Assembly: GCF_008704655.1 (NCBI RefSeq)
Contig: NZ_CP023688.1
Span: forward strand, 5,129,001-5,193,000
Length of the DNA: 64,000 nucleotides
Source: Streptomyces rimosus
Lineage (GTDB): Bacteria; Actinomycetota; Actinomycetes; Streptomycetales; Streptomycetaceae
Direction of reading: 5' to 3'
A program made the translations under genes and the position numbers. Below are positions 29,530 to 39,027 of this stretch, piece by piece. The first letter of the stretch is position 1. Each line of letters opens with the position of its first letter. Under the pieces are notes generated by a model that was not told the DNA's origin, ran no database searches, and saw only the letters and a list, made by a program, of their open reading frames with translations.

Positions 29530-31559
29530 CGACCACGACCACCGCCGTACTCGTACCCCTCCTGCCCTTCCTCGGGGCCCTCGCGGGCCTCTTCCTCGGC
29601 CGCCGGGCGCCCGGTTTCGTGCGCCCGCTGGCCATACTGCCGACCGTCGCCGCGGCCGCCCTGGCCGTCGTCGTGGCCGTCGCCCAGGGCGGCGGCGCCG
29701 GTGCGGGCAAGGCCCCGGTGGACGCCGCGACCCGGCTCACCCCGACCGGCTCCGTGCCCATCGACCTCGCCCTGCACATCGACGGCTTCGCCGCCCTCGT
29801 CGCCGTGCTCGTGGCGGTCGTCGCCTGCTGCGTGCAGATCTACTCGACCGGTTACCTGCGCGACGACCCGCGCTACCCCTCCTACGCCGCCCTGGTCTCC
29901 CTCTTCACCGCCGCGATGCTGCTCGTCGTCTACTCCGGCGACCTGATGGTGCTGCTGGTGGGCTGGGAGATCATGGGTATCTGCTCGTACTTCCTGGTCG
30001 GCCACTACTGGGAGACCGAAGCCGCCCGCTCCGCCTCCCTCAAGGCGTTCCTCGTCACCAAGCTCGGCGACGTCCCCTTCCTCTTCGGCATCTTCGCGCT
30101 CGCCGCCGACGCCGGTACGTTCCGCATCACCGGCATCCTCAAGACCGTGGCCGTCGGCGGACTGGACCACCCCACCCTCATCGCGCTGCTGCTCCTGGCC
30201 GGTGTCGCGGGCAAGTCGGCACAGTTCCCGCTGCACACCTGGCTGCCCGACGCGATGGCCGGCCCGACCCCGGTCTCGGCCCTCATCCACGCGGCCACCA
30301 TGGTCGCCGCCGGCGTCTACTTCGTCGCCCGTCTCCTCCCCGTCTTCGCGGCCTCCGCCGCCGCGATGGTCGTGCTCGCCGTCATGGCCGCGGTGACCAT
30401 GGTCGGCTCCGGACTCGCCGCCCTGGCGCAGGACGACATCAAACGCGTCCTGGCCTATTCGACGGTCGGCCAGCTCGGCTACATGACCGGCGCGCTGGCC
30501 GTCGGCGACCGCGGCGCCGCCGTCTTCCACCTCCTGTCGCACGGTGCGTTCAAGGCCCTGCTCTTCCTCGCCGCCGGTGTGGTCATCCACGCCGCCGGCA
30601 CCAACTCGCTGGCCGCCATGTCGCGGATGCGCGGCCTGGCCCGGCGCATCCCCGACGCGTACTGGACGATGACGGTCGCGCTGCTCGCCCTGGCCGCCAT
30701 CCCCCCGTTCGCCGGCTTCTTCTCCAAGGAAGCCGTCCTGGGCGCCGCCGAACACGCCGCCTCCGGCCATGCGACGGCCTCCGGCACGCTCGCCGCCGTC
30801 CCCACGGCGGCCGGCTGGACCGTCCTGCTCGCCGGACTCGTCACCGCCTTCCTCACCGCCGCCTACGCGACCCGGCTGTGGCTGCTGGCCTTCCACGGCA
30901 AGGGCCCGGAAACCGCCCCCGACCACGGCAAGCAGCCGCTCGTGATGAACACCGTGCTGTGGGTGCTGTTCATCCCCACCCTGACCCTCGGCCTGGCCAC
31001 CCCCGTCCTGCCCGACTGGTTCGACGGCCACTCGCTGACCCCGACCCTGACCACCTCCGTCCTGGGCACCGGCATCGCCCTCGTCGGCGCCCTGGTCACC
31101 TACGGAGCCTGGCGGCACACCACCGCCCTCGCGGCCCGCGTCCCGCTCGGCGCGGTCGCGGTGGCCCCGGACGCCGCCCCCGCGGACTCCGAGGAGAGCG
31201 CCATCGCCACCCACGCCGCCGCCTACGGCGACAACGCCGGCGCCCCGGACCCCGCCGACCCCGGCCGGCTCCTGCTGGGCCCGCTGCACCGCCCCGCCGC
31301 CGTCGGCTTCCACCTCGACGCCGTCTACACCGCCCTGTTCGTACGGCCGGTGCAGGCCGGCGCCCGGCTCGTGCGCTTCCTCGACCGCGAGGTCGTCGAT
31401 ACGTACGTACACGGCGCGGGCACCGCCTCCCGCTGGCTGGGCGCCGCCGTCCGCCGTACCCAGACCGGCAATGTGCAGACCTATCTGGGCGCGCTGCTCG
31501 CGGGCTCGCTCGTCCTGGCCGTCGCCGTCGTCCTCGTCGCTACGGGCACGGGAGCCTGA
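29526..31559 (+). CDS. nuoL: complex I-like antiporter subunit NuoL
   Basis: Encodes 677 aa with 15-16 helices and the long lateral helix at the C terminus. The proton path residues can be placed: Glu in [15 protein letters not shown], Lys in [19 protein letters not shown], and the Lys in [13 protein letters not shown]. It is the distal pump of the membrane arm. Its presence with M and N implies a full set of antiporter-like subunits. The start is GTG in the GTGA overlap with nuoK. Confidence 0.95.
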   Translation: MTTTTTAVLVPLLPFLGALAGLFLGRRAPGFVRPLAILPTVAAAALAVVVAVAQGGGAGAGKAPVDAATRLTPTGSVPIDLALHIDGFAALVAVLVAVVACCVQIYSTGYLRDDPRYPSYAALVSLFTAAMLLVVYSGDLMVLLVGWEIMGICSYFLVGHYWETEAARSASLKAFLVTKLGDVPFLFGIFALAADAGTFRITGILKTVAVGGLDHPTLIALLLLAGVAGKSAQFPLHTWLPDAMAGPTPVSALIHAATMVAAGVYFVARLLPVFAASAAAMVVLAVMAAVTMVGSGLAALAQDDIKRVLAYSTVGQLGYMTGALAVGDRGAAVFHLLSHGAFKALLFLAAGVVIHAAGTNSLAAMSRMRGLARRIPDAYWTMTVALLALAAIPPFAGFFSKEAVLGAAEHAASGHATASGTLAAVPTAAGWTVLLAGLVTAFLTAAYATRLWLLAFHGKGPETAPDHGKQPLVMNTVLWVLFIPTLTLGLATPVLPDWFDGHSLTPTLTTSVLGTGIALVGALVTYGAWRHTTALAARVPLGAVAVAPDAAPADSEESAIATHAAAYGDNAGAPDPADPGRLLLGPLHRPAAVGFHLDAVYTALFVRPVQAGARLVRFLDREVVDTYVHGAGTASRWLGAAVRRTQTGNVQTYLGALLAGSLVLAVAVVLVATGTGA

Positions 31560-31561
31560 CC

Positions 31562-33226
31562 GTGAATCACACCGCTATGCAGCTTCTCCTCGCGGCCGTC
31601 GTCGTCCTGCCCCTGCTGGGCGCGGTCGCCGCACTGCTCCCGGCCCCGCCCGGCCTCAAGGGCCGCGACCCCGACCAGGCGGTACTGCGCCACGGTGTGA
31701 CCGTCACCGGCGTGGTGCTGGCCGCGGCCATCGCCCTGGCCGCCGGCTTCGACCACGACCACCCGGCCCGGATGCAGGCCACCACCGACATCAGCTGGAT
31801 CCAGGCGCTCGGCATCCGCATCCACCTCGGCATCGACGGCATCTCGCTCCCCCTTCTCGTGATGACCGCGCTGCTGACCTTCCTCTGCGCGCTCTACAGC
31901 TACTTCCACCTGCCCGCGGGCCCGTCCCCCAAGGCATTCGTGGCCCTGCTCCTGGTCCTGGAGGCCGGCACCCTCGCCACCTTCGCCGTCCTGGACCTCG
32001 TGCTGTTCTTCCTCGCCTTCGAGATGGTCCTCATCCCGATGTACTTCCTCATCGCCCGGTGGGGCGGTGCGCAACGGCAGTACGCGGCGTGGAAGTTCAT
32101 CCTCTACACCCTCCTCGGCTCGGTCGTGATGCTGCTGGGCCTGCTGCTCATCGGCCTGAAGTCCGGCACGTTCGACATGGTGGCACTCGCCACTGACAAC
32201 GGGCCGAAATCCCAGCTCAGCCACACCGTCCAGCTGCTGGCGGTGCTCGCGATCGGCATCGGACTGGCCGTCAAGGCGCCGATGTGGCCGCTGCACAGCT
32301 GGCTGCCCGACGCGCACACCGCCGCTCCCACCGTCGGCTCGGTGCTGCTGGCGGGCGTCATGCTGAAGATGGGCACGTACGGCTTCGTGCGCATCGCGCT
32401 GCCCATCGCGCCCGACGGCATGCACACCTTCGCCCCGTACCTCGCCGCGTTCGCCGCCGTCGGCATCGTCTACGGCTCGCTCGCCTGCCTGGCGCTCGCC
32501 CGGCGCGGCGCCAAGGGCGACCTCAAGCGCCTGATCGCATACAGCTCGGTCGGCCACATGGGCTTCGTCCTGCTCGGCATCGCGACCATGACACCGACCG
32601 GCCTGAACGGCGCGCTGTTCGCCAACATCGCGCACGGCCTGATCACCGGCCTCCTGTTCTTCCTGGTCGGCGCCCTCAAGGACCGGTACGGAACCACCGA
32701 CCTGGACCGGCTCGCGGGCCGCACCGGCGCCGCCCTGTACGGACGCGCCCCGCGCTTCGGCGGCCTGCTGGCCTTCGGCGCCATCGCTTCCCTCGGCCTG
32801 CCCGGACTCGCCGGGTTCTGGGGCGAGATGCTGGCGATGTTCGGCGCGTTCCGGCCCGCAGAGGGGCTCAGCCGCCCCGCGTTCCTCACGTTCATGGCGC
32901 TGGCCGGCCTCGGCACGCTGCTCACCGCCGCGTACCTGCTGATCGTCGTACGCCGGGTCTGCATGGGGAACAAGGAGACCGCCGAGAGCGGCGGAACCGA
33001 AACCGCCGCGACCGCGGGCCCCGAAGAACCCGGTGCCTTCGCGACGGCCGGCTCCGAAGAGCCCGGCGCCACCCGTACCGCCCCCGTCATCCCCGACCTG
33101 GCCCGCTACGAATACGCGGCCTGGTCACCCCTCGCCGCCCTCACCGTCCTCGCCGGCCTGTGGCCCGCGGCCCTCCTCGGCCTCACCGACCCGGCCGTCC
33201 AGCAGCTCCTCGGAGGCGGTAAGTGA
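31562..33226 (+). CDS. nuoM: complex I-like antiporter subunit NuoM
   Basis: Encodes 554 aa with about 14 helices. LAFEMVLIPMYFLIARWG holds the conserved Glu, and GLAVKAPMWPLHSWLPDAH the Lys and the family signature. I take the GTG at 31562, two bases after the nuoL stop; an in-frame ATG at 31577 is also possible. A longer open frame reaching back into nuoL is spurious. A hydrophilic Glu/Ala/Thr-rich insert of about 40 residues (near 470-505) precedes the last helix. Confidence 0.94.
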   Translation: MNHTAMQLLLAAVVVLPLLGAVAALLPAPPGLKGRDPDQAVLRHGVTVTGVVLAAAIALAAGFDHDHPARMQATTDISWIQALGIRIHLGIDGISLPLLVMTALLTFLCALYSYFHLPAGPSPKAFVALLLVLEAGTLATFAVLDLVLFFLAFEMVLIPMYFLIARWGGAQRQYAAWKFILYTLLGSVVMLLGLLLIGLKSGTFDMVALATDNGPKSQLSHTVQLLAVLAIGIGLAVKAPMWPLHSWLPDAHTAAPTVGSVLLAGVMLKMGTYGFVRIALPIAPDGMHTFAPYLAAFAAVGIVYGSLACLALARRGAKGDLKRLIAYSSVGHMGFVLLGIATMTPTGLNGALFANIAHGLITGLLFFLVGALKDRYGTTDLDRLAGRTGAALYGRAPRFGGLLAFGAIASLGLPGLAGFWGEMLAMFGAFRPAEGLSRPAFLTFMALAGLGTLLTAAYLLIVVRRVCMGNKETAESGGTETAATAGPEEPGAFATAGSEEPGATRTAPVIPDLARYEYAAWSPLAALTVLAGLWPAALLGLTDPAVQQLLGGGK

Positions 33227-34767
33227 TGAGTTCCGTGACCTCCCTGGTCCAGTCCGTCGACTGGCTCGCCGTCGCACCGCCCACGATCACCGCCGTCGTC
33301 GCCCTGGCCGTCCTGGTCGCCGACCTCTTCGTCCCCGAGCACCGCAAGCCGGTCCTCGGCTGGTGCGCGACCGGCGGCCTCGCCCTGGCCGCGCTCTCGC
33401 TGATCCCCCTGGTGGCGGGGGACCGCCGCACCTTCTGCCTGACCTCGGACCCCGGCGTCTGCAGCTACGCGGCCGACCACTTCGCCGTCGTCATCCAGTT
33501 CCTGGTCCTGGCCGGCGCGCTGCTCACCGCCCTGCTGTCGGTCACCGCCATCGAGGACCACCGGCTGCCCGCGGGCGAGTTCTGGTTCCTGCTGCTGTCC
33601 TCGGCGGCGGGCGCCGCCCTGCTGCCCGCCTCCCGGGACCTGGCGACCCTCGTCATCGCCCTCGAAGTGGCCTCGCTGCCCGCCTTCGCCCTCGTAGGGC
33701 TCAAGCGCGGGAACCGCCTCTCCTCGGAGGCGGCCCTGAAGTTCTTCCTGTCCTCGGTGGCGGCCACCGCGGTCATGCTCCTGGGCGTCAGCTTCGTCTA
33801 CGCGGCGACCGGCAGCCTGCACCTGAGCCGCGTCGCCGGCGCCCTCACCCACCTGCCCGACCCCCAGCTGGCCACCCTGGCCTCGGCGGGCGTCGCCCTG
33901 ACCCTCGTCGGCTTCGCCTTCAAGACCGCCGCCGTGCCGTTCCACTTCTGGGTGCCCGACACCTACGTGGGCGCGCCGCTGCCGGTCGCCGCGTACCTCT
34001 CCGTGGTCGGCAAGGCCGTCGGCTTCTCCGGCCTCATCCTGGTCGCGGTCCAGGGCTTCCCCTCGTACGCGAACGTCTGGGGCCCGGCCGTCGCCGTACT
34101 GGCCGCCCTGACCATGACCGTCGGCAACGTCGCCGCGCTGCGCCAGGCCCCGGACCGCGCGCACAGCGCCGTACGCCTGCTCGCCTGGTCCTCGGTGGGC
34201 CAGGCCGGCTACCTCCTGGTGCCGATCGCCGCCGCCGGGTACGCCGACGACGCCGCGCACGCCATCGGGTCCACCGTCGCGTACGCCTTGATGTACGCGG
34301 CCGTGAACCTCGGCGCCTTCGGGGTCGCCGCCCTCGTGGCCCGTACGAGCCCCGCCAACCGCATCAGCGACTACCGCGGCCTCTACGCGCGCCGCCCGCT
34401 GGCCGCGCTCGCCCTGGGCTTCTTCCTGCTCTGCCTGGCGGGTCTGCCGCCCGGCATCATCGGCCTGTTCGCCAAGGTCACGGTCTTCTCTGCGGCGGTG
34501 GACGCGGGCCTGGCATGGCTGGCCGTCGTCATGGCCGTCAATGTGGTGATCGCGCTCTACTACTACCTCCAGTGGACGGCGGTGCTCTTCCGTACGGCGG
34601 AGGAGCCGGCCGAGGGCGAGGCCGGGGCCGGAGCCGGGGCTGTGGCCGTGGCCGGGACGCGGACCGCCCCGCTCACCGCCGCCATCGCCCTGGCCGCCGT
34701 ACTGGGCATCGTCCTGTCCGGCGCGCCGCAGCTGGTCCTCCGCTTCGCCTCCGGCGCGCTCCTCTGA
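33226..34767 (+). CDS. nuoN: complex I-like antiporter subunit NuoN
   Basis: Encodes 513 aa with 13-14 helices. LVIALEVASLPAFALVGLKR has the conserved Glu, and AFKTAAVPFHFWVPDTY the Lys motif. The ATG at 33226 overlaps the nuoM stop (TGATG), with GGAGG at 33212-33216 at good spacing; a GTG three bases earlier is a weaker choice. It is the last gene of the operon, and a strong terminator follows about 115 bases later. Confidence 0.94.
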   Translation: MSSVTSLVQSVDWLAVAPPTITAVVALAVLVADLFVPEHRKPVLGWCATGGLALAALSLIPLVAGDRRTFCLTSDPGVCSYAADHFAVVIQFLVLAGALLTALLSVTAIEDHRLPAGEFWFLLLSSAAGAALLPASRDLATLVIALEVASLPAFALVGLKRGNRLSSEAALKFFLSSVAATAVMLLGVSFVYAATGSLHLSRVAGALTHLPDPQLATLASAGVALTLVGFAFKTAAVPFHFWVPDTYVGAPLPVAAYLSVVGKAVGFSGLILVAVQGFPSYANVWGPAVAVLAALTMTVGNVAALRQAPDRAHSAVRLLAWSSVGQAGYLLVPIAAAGYADDAAHAIGSTVAYALMYAAVNLGAFGVAALVARTSPANRISDYRGLYARRPLAALALGFFLLCLAGLPPGIIGLFAKVTVFSAAVDAGLAWLAVVMAVNVVIALYYYLQWTAVLFRTAEEPAEGEAGAGAGAVAVAGTRTAPLTAAIALAAVLGIVLSGAPQLVLRFASGALL

Positions 34768-34883
34768 GCGCGCCGCGCGAGCGCTTTCTCACGGCGGCCT
34801 GACCGCCCCGTACCGGCCTGGCCGGAAATCACCAGCGCTCTGCCCCTCCCTGGCCGGAATCCGCCCGGCCGCCACCCGTGCCG

Positions 34884-34916
34884 GAGCCCCCGAGCGGTAC
34901 ACCCGCTCGGGGGCTC
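34884..34916 (+). terminator. terminator of the nuo operon
   Basis: A perfect 14-bp stem (34884-34897 with 34903-34916) around a TACAC loop. No U-tract. Confidence 0.8.
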
Positions 34917-35059
34917 ACTCGTACGGCCGTGCGCCGCCTTCGCGTGCACAAGGGAACCAGCACCCTCCATCTGGCGTTGACCAGACAGAAAGGGTCCACT
35001 GAAAAGTGGAGGAAACGTCAGCAAAGGGTTCCCCTGCCGTACCACCTGGAGGGCGTACC

Positions 35060-35920
35060 GTGCACAGGCACAACGGGCTCAGGACCGCCGTACTCCTCGG
35101 GGGACTGTCCGCGCTCATCATCGTCATCGGCGGCTTTTTCGGCCGTACGGGCCTGATCGTCGCGGTCCTGGTGGCCCTCGGAACCAACGCCTACGCGTAC
35201 TGGAACAGCGACAAGCTCGCCCTGCGGGCCATGCGCGCCCGCCCGGTGAGCGAATTCGAGGCCCCGCAGCTCTACCGGATGGTCCGCGAGCTGTCCACGG
35301 CGGCGCGCCGGCCCATGCCCCGCCTGTACATCTCGCCGACCCAGGCCCCCAACGCCTTCGCCACCGGCCGCAACCCGCGCAACGCCGCCGTCTGCTGCAC
35401 GGAAGGCATCCTGCACCTCCTGGACGAACGCGAACTGCGCGGCGTCCTCGGCCACGAGCTCAGCCACGTCTACAACCGCGACATCCTCATCTCCTCCGTG
35501 GCCGGGGCACTGGCCTCGGTCGTGATGTTCCTGGTCAACTTCGCCTGGCTGATTCCGATAGGCCGCTCCGACGACGAGGAGGGCCCCGGCATCCTGGGCA
35601 TGCTGCTGATCATGATCCTCGGCCCGGTGGCGGCCTCCCTGATCCAACTGGCCGTCAGCCGCTCCCGCGAGTACCAGGCCGACGCCTCCGGCGCCCAGCT
35701 CACCGGCGACCCGCTCGCCCTCGCCTCCGCGCTGCGCAAGCTGGAGGCGGGCACCCGGCAGCTCCCGCTGCCGGCCGAACCCCGGCTGGAGACGGCGAGC
35801 CACATGATGATCGCCAACCCGTTCCGGCCCGGCGACGGCCTGACCAAGCTGTTCTCGACCCACCCGCCGATGCGCGAGCGCATCACCCGCCTGGAGCAGA
35901 TGGCGGGCCGCCACTCCTGA
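35060..35920 (+). CDS. htpX: HtpX-like membrane zinc metalloprotease
   Basis: Encodes 286 aa. HtpX degrades misfolded membrane proteins. The zinc site HELSH lies at 132-136 and the third ligand Glu in [12 protein letters not shown]. Two helices near the N terminus (about 8-50) and two around residues 150-205 place the active site in the cytoplasm. I chose the GTG at 35060 after GGAGGG; a longer frame to 35006 has no ribosome site. It directly follows the nuo operon terminator, so it is probably an independent unit, though a link to membrane-complex quality control is possible. Confidence 0.9.
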   Translation: MHRHNGLRTAVLLGGLSALIIVIGGFFGRTGLIVAVLVALGTNAYAYWNSDKLALRAMRARPVSEFEAPQLYRMVRELSTAARRPMPRLYISPTQAPNAFATGRNPRNAAVCCTEGILHLLDERELRGVLGHELSHVYNRDILISSVAGALASVVMFLVNFAWLIPIGRSDDEEGPGILGMLLIMILGPVAASLIQLAVSRSREYQADASGAQLTGDPLALASALRKLEAGTRQLPLPAEPRLETASHMMIANPFRPGDGLTKLFSTHPPMRERITRLEQMAGRHS

Positions 35921-35925
35921 AACCG

Positions 35926-35943
35926 CCGCCCCTCCCGGGGCGG
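35926..35943 (+). terminator. hairpin after htpX
   Basis: CCGCCCC (35926-35932) pairs with GGGGCGG (35937-35943) a few bases after the stop. Confidence 0.5.
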
Positions 35944-36054
35944 ACCGGTTCCGGCACTCCCGGCGCCTGCAACGATTCGCGCCGTCCCTGCGTCTACCTG
36001 GAGGTAAGACTCGACCACCGCACGACTCGGTGCATGGAAGGCTGGCTGCCCCGC

Positions 36055-36450
36055 ATGAAGCTCATCCTCAACGTCATCTGGCTGATCCTCAGCGGCTTGT
36101 GGATGGCCATCGGCTACGTCGTCGCGGGCATCATCTGCTGCGTCCTGATCATCACGATCCCCTTCGGCATCGCCTCGTTCCGCATCGCCGGCTACGCCCT
36201 GTGGCCCTTCGGCCGTACGACGGTGGAGCGCCGCGACGCGGGCGCCGGCTCGGTCATCGGCAACGTCATCTGGGTCATCTTCGCGGGCTGGTGGCTGGCG
36301 CTCGGGCACATCGTCACCGGGCTCCTGCTGTGCGTGACGATCATCGGCATCCCGTTCGGCATCGCCAACTTCAAGATGGTGCCGATCTCGCTCCTCCCGC
36401 TCGGCCGCGAGATCGTCCCCACGGACCAGCCCTTCGCCGCGCGCTACTGA
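36055..36450 (+). CDS. YccF-domain inner membrane protein
   Basis: Encodes 131 aa made of two homologous YccF repeats: each reads NVIW, a hydrophobic helix, then IPFGIA followed by a basic loop and LPLGR or WPFGR. Four helices result. Function in bacteria is unknown. I chose the ATG at 36055, where family proteins begin (MKLILNVIW); an ATG at 36034 is in frame. It converges with the next gene, 21 bases apart. Confidence 0.85.
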   Translation: MKLILNVIWLILSGLWMAIGYVVAGIICCVLIITIPFGIASFRIAGYALWPFGRTTVERRDAGAGSVIGNVIWVIFAGWWLALGHIVTGLLLCVTIIGIPFGIANFKMVPISLLPLGREIVPTDQPFAARY

Positions 36451-36471
36451 GAAGAGCGGGCCCCGCGTTCT

Positions 36472-37200
36472 TCACCGCCGTACGAGCCCCCGGGGCGCCA
36501 CGTACCGCTTGAAGCCGAGCGGCGTGACGCCCGGCACGCTCTCGATGAACCGCATCACCGCACCGCCCTGCTGGAGCGACGTGTCGACCACGCGCTGGTG
36601 CGCGGCCTCGTCCGTCCACTCGCTGTAGTTGAAGACCCGGGTGCCGTCCTCGCTGATGTGGAAGTTCGAGGAGATCCCGCCGGACGGCGTCCGGGAGCGC
36701 TCGGCGGCGCCCGGCTGGAGGCCGTTCATCATGTCCACCAGGCCGTCGACCAGCTGCCGGGCGGCCTCGTGCCCCGTCGTCTTGAAGCGGACGGTCACGA
36801 TGCACCCCGGCTCCGGCGGCTCGCCCTGGGGCAGCAGGCTGCGGTAGTAGCGGTAGCGCCGCGCCCCGCCCTCCTCGACGGCCCGCAGGGGCGCGCCGGC
36901 GGCCCCCTCCTCCCACTGCCCGAGGCCGAGCACCGCACGGCCGTCCGTCCCGGCCAGGAAGACCTGCGACACCAGCCCGCCCGGCAGCGGCGCCGCCCCC
37001 AGCGCCCGCGCGGCCCCCTCGATCACGGCCTGCTGCCGCGCGGTGTCCTCCGCGTCCCACTCACTGATCAGTACGGGCCCGACACCGGGGCGCCGGATCT
37101 CGGGCAGCACGTCCACCAGGAAGCGCGCCGGGTCCTGGAAGCCGCCCGTGACCGTGGTCCGGACGTGCGTGGCCTGCTGGTTTTCCGTTTCCGAAGTCAT
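36472..37200 (-). CDS. tandem antibiotic-biosynthesis-monooxygenase (ABM)-like domain protein
   Basis: Encodes 242 aa that read as two ferredoxin-like alpha/beta ABM-type halves. The first (about 15-100) has VLISEWDAEDTARQ, and the second (about 115-235) has VTVRFKTTGHEAARQLVDGL and FNYSEWTDEAAHQRVVDTSL. Such proteins use no cofactor and act as small oxygenases or as dimerising binding domains; substrate unknown. The ATG has GGAGAG eight bases upstream. No secondary-metabolite cluster surrounds it. Confidence 0.7.
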   Translation of the reverse strand: MTSETENQQATHVRTTVTGGFQDPARFLVDVLPEIRRPGVGPVLISEWDAEDTARQQAVIEGAARALGAAPLPGGLVSQVFLAGTDGRAVLGLGQWEEGAAGAPLRAVEEGGARRYRYYRSLLPQGEPPEPGCIVTVRFKTTGHEAARQLVDGLVDMMNGLQPGAAERSRTPSGGISSNFHISEDGTRVFNYSEWTDEAAHQRVVDTSLQQGGAVMRFIESVPGVTPLGFKRYVAPRGLVRR

Positions 37201-37291
37201 ACGGACACTCTCCGACCTCAACCAAACTTGAGGTCAAGGCCCGAACCGCGCGCCTTCCCGGGCCCCGCTTCCGGCCGCGCCCGAACACGCC

Positions 37292-37325
37292 GGCGGGGCG
37301 GCACGCACCCGCGCGCCGCCCCGCC
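37292..37325 (-). terminator. terminator after yajQ
   Basis: GGCGGGGCGGC (37292-37302) and GCCGCCCCGCC (37315-37325) form a perfect 11-bp stem beyond the yajQ stop on the minus strand. Confidence 0.6.
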
Positions 37326-37360
37326 GGCCGGCCCCGGGCCACGGCCCGGGGAAACCGCCG

Positions 37361-37849
37361 CTACCGGTAGTTCACGAACTGGATCGCGAAGTCCAGGTCC
37401 TTGCCCTTCAGCAGCTGCTGCACCGCCTGGAGGTCGTCCCGGCTCTTCGAGCTGACCCGCAGCTCGTCGCCCTGCACCTGCGCCTTGACGCCCTTGGGGC
37501 CCTCGTCGCGGATGATCTTGGCGACCTTCTTCGCGTTCTCCTGTGTGATGCCCTCCTGGAGGGAGGCGAAGATCTTGTACTCCTTGCCGGACGCCTCCGG
37601 CTCGCCCGCGTCCAGCGCCTTCAGCGAGATCCCGCGCTTGATCAGCTTGGACTGGAAGATGTCGAGGACAGCCTTCACCCGCTCCTCGGCGTTGGCCCGC
37701 ATCTCGATCTTCTCGCCCGACCACTTGATCGACGCGTCCACGCCCTTGAAGTCGTAGCGCTGCGAGATCTCCTTGGCGGCCTGGTTGAGGGCGTTGTCGA
37801 CCTCCTGCCGCTCGACCTTCGAGACGATGTCGAAACTGGAGTCGGCCAT
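37361..37849 (-). CDS. yajQ: YajQ-family nucleotide-binding protein
   Basis: Encodes 162 aa, the standard length. It opens [20 protein letters not shown] and has two ferredoxin-like folds typical of Yaj[15 protein letters not shown] and [21 protein letters not shown] are family hallmarks. Some YajQ proteins bind cyclic di-GMP and act with transcription factors; in Streptomyces the role is not set. The ATG at 37849 is the family start; an upstream extension is non-conserved. It lies divergent from tRNA-Tyr. Confidence 0.93.
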   Translation of the reverse strand: MADSSFDIVSKVERQEVDNALNQAAKEISQRYDFKGVDASIKWSGEKIEMRANAEERVKAVLDIFQSKLIKRGISLKALDAGEPEASGKEYKIFASLQEGITQENAKKVAKIIRDEGPKGVKAQVQGDELRVSSKSRDDLQAVQQLLKGKDLDFAIQFVNYR

Positions 37850-38040
37850 CTTGAGTTGGCTCCTCGTACGTAGATCCGTCAGGGGTGCGGCCCGGTCCGG
37901 ACCGCTGTGCAAGCCTAGTCACCCCGCGCATGATCGATCCGGGAAGAACCGGGTGGCGGACCACCCCCGGCCATCGGGTATGGTTTACGTCGTTGCCACG
38001 GAGCGACGCCCGACGGGCGGATCTCCCAGCAATAAACCCA

Positions 38041-38122
38041 GGCGGTGTGCCCGAGCGGCCAAAGGGAGCAGACTGTAAATCTGCCGGCTCAGCCTTCCCA
38101 GGTTCGAATCCTGGCGCCGCCA
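38041..38122 (+). tRNA. tRNA-Tyr (GTA)
   Basis: An 82-nt class II tRNA. The acceptor stem GGCGGTG pairs with CGCCGCC (38115-38121); the anticodon stem GCAGA/TCTGC encloses CTGTAAA with GTA at 38075-38077; a long variable arm and GGTTCGAATCC T arm follow. CCA is not encoded. This gene is the integration target of SLP1-type elements in S. coelicolor; no integrase flanks it here. Confidence 0.97.
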
Positions 38123-38124
38123 CA
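38075..38124 (+). other. probable SLP1-type attB (unoccupied)
   Basis: The anticodon-to-3' end half of tRNA-Tyr is the kind of segment used by SLP1 integrase. In S. coelicolor A3(2) an integrated SLP1 follows the corresponding tRNA. Here the tRNA is followed directly by a terminator and a chromosomal SDR gene, with no second tRNA 3' copy, so the site is empty. Confidence 0.5.
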
Positions 38125-38132
38125 GGTGAGAA

Positions 38133-38171
38133 GAGGCCCCGGTCCGTGTATGCGGACCGGGGCCTCTTTTT
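38133..38171 (+). terminator. strong intrinsic terminator of tRNA-Tyr
   Basis: A perfect 14-bp stem (38133-38146 with 38153-38166), loop TGTATG, then TTTTT. One of few in this window with a true U-tract. Confidence 0.92.
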
Positions 38172-38255
38172 CATGCCGGTATCCGTGTCGCGCAGTTCAC
38201 ACCCACCCGGTCGGCCGTCCGCCGTACGCGTGGGGGAGCGGCGCCGGGATGGCGG

Positions 38256-38288
38256 AAAGCCCCCGCGTCCCGGAGGAGCGGGGGCTTT
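38256..38288 (-). terminator. terminator after SDR gene
   Basis: AAAGCCCCCGC (38256-38266) pairs with GCGGGGGCTTT (38278-38288), just beyond the stop of the minus-strand SDR gene. The A/T ends give a short U-run in both directions. Confidence 0.75.
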
Positions 38289-38300
38289 GGCGGTCTTCGG

Positions 38301-38960
38301 TCAGCCGGCCGCCGCGCGGACCGCGTCCTCGACCGGGGTGTCGCCGCTGATCAGCTCCAGCGTGCGGCCGATCGTGGCCGGTTCGTCCAGGAGGGCGGCG
38401 AGTACGGCCGCGACGTCGTCGCGGGGGATCTCGCCGCGGCCGGTCGACTCGGCGAGGCTGACCAGGCCGGTGCCCGGGTCGTCCGTCAGGCGGCCGGGGC
38501 GCAGGATCGTCCAGTCCAGGCCGGACCGGGACCGTACGTCGGCGTCCGCGGCGCCCTTGGCGCGCAGATACGCGGCGAAGACCGGGTCGGTGCCCTCGGG
38601 CGGCTCCTTGTCGGCGCCCATCGACGAGACGACGAGGAAGCGCCGTACGCCCGCCGCCTCCGCCGCGTCCGCGAACAGGGTGGCGGCCCCGCGGTCCACC
38701 GTCTCCTTGCGGTCGATTCCGCTGCCGGGGCCGGCGCCCGCCGCGAAGACCGCCGCGTCCGCCCCTTCGAGGTGCCGGGCGACATCGGCGACCGTGGCCG
38801 TCTCCAGGTCGCAGACGACCGGTTCGGCGCCGGCGGACAGCAAGTCCCCGGCCTGTTCGGGCCGCCGGATGATGCCCGCGACCTCGTCCCCGCGCGCGTG
38901 GAGCAGCCGTTCCAGCCGCAGCGCGATCTGACCATGTCCACCTGCGATGACAATGCGCAT
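38301..38960 (-). CDS. NAD(P)-binding atypical SDR (NmrA-like)
   Basis: Encodes 219 aa. The nucleotide-binding turn GGHGQIA is at residues 7-13, with AVFAAGAGPGSG and FLVVSSMGAD at the later strands, and no canonical Tyr-x3-Lys pair. This fits the atypical SDR group (SDR_a5-like) that senses or uses NAD(P). The ATG sits at 38960. It is a single gene; substrate unknown. Confidence 0.87.
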   Translation of the reverse strand: MRIVIAGGHGQIALRLERLLHARGDEVAGIIRRPEQAGDLLSAGAEPVVCDLETATVADVARHLEGADAAVFAAGAGPGSGIDRKETVDRGAATLFADAAEAAGVRRFLVVSSMGADKEPPEGTDPVFAAYLRAKGAADADVRSRSGLDWTILRPGRLTDDPGTGLVSLAESTGRGEIPRDDVAAVLAALLDEPATIGRTLELISGDTPVEDAVRAAAG

Positions 38961-39027
38961 GATCCCGACCGTACGCCTGTCACCCCGTCAGGGCGCGACA
39001 CCAGGGGGGGGTGCGGGCGCACCCCGC

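Noticed and set aside
29459..31561. Plus-strand frame extending nuoM upstream by about 700 codons
   Set aside because: It overlaps nuoL out of frame and is Arg/Pro/Gly-rich nonsense; nuoM begins at the GTG at 31562.
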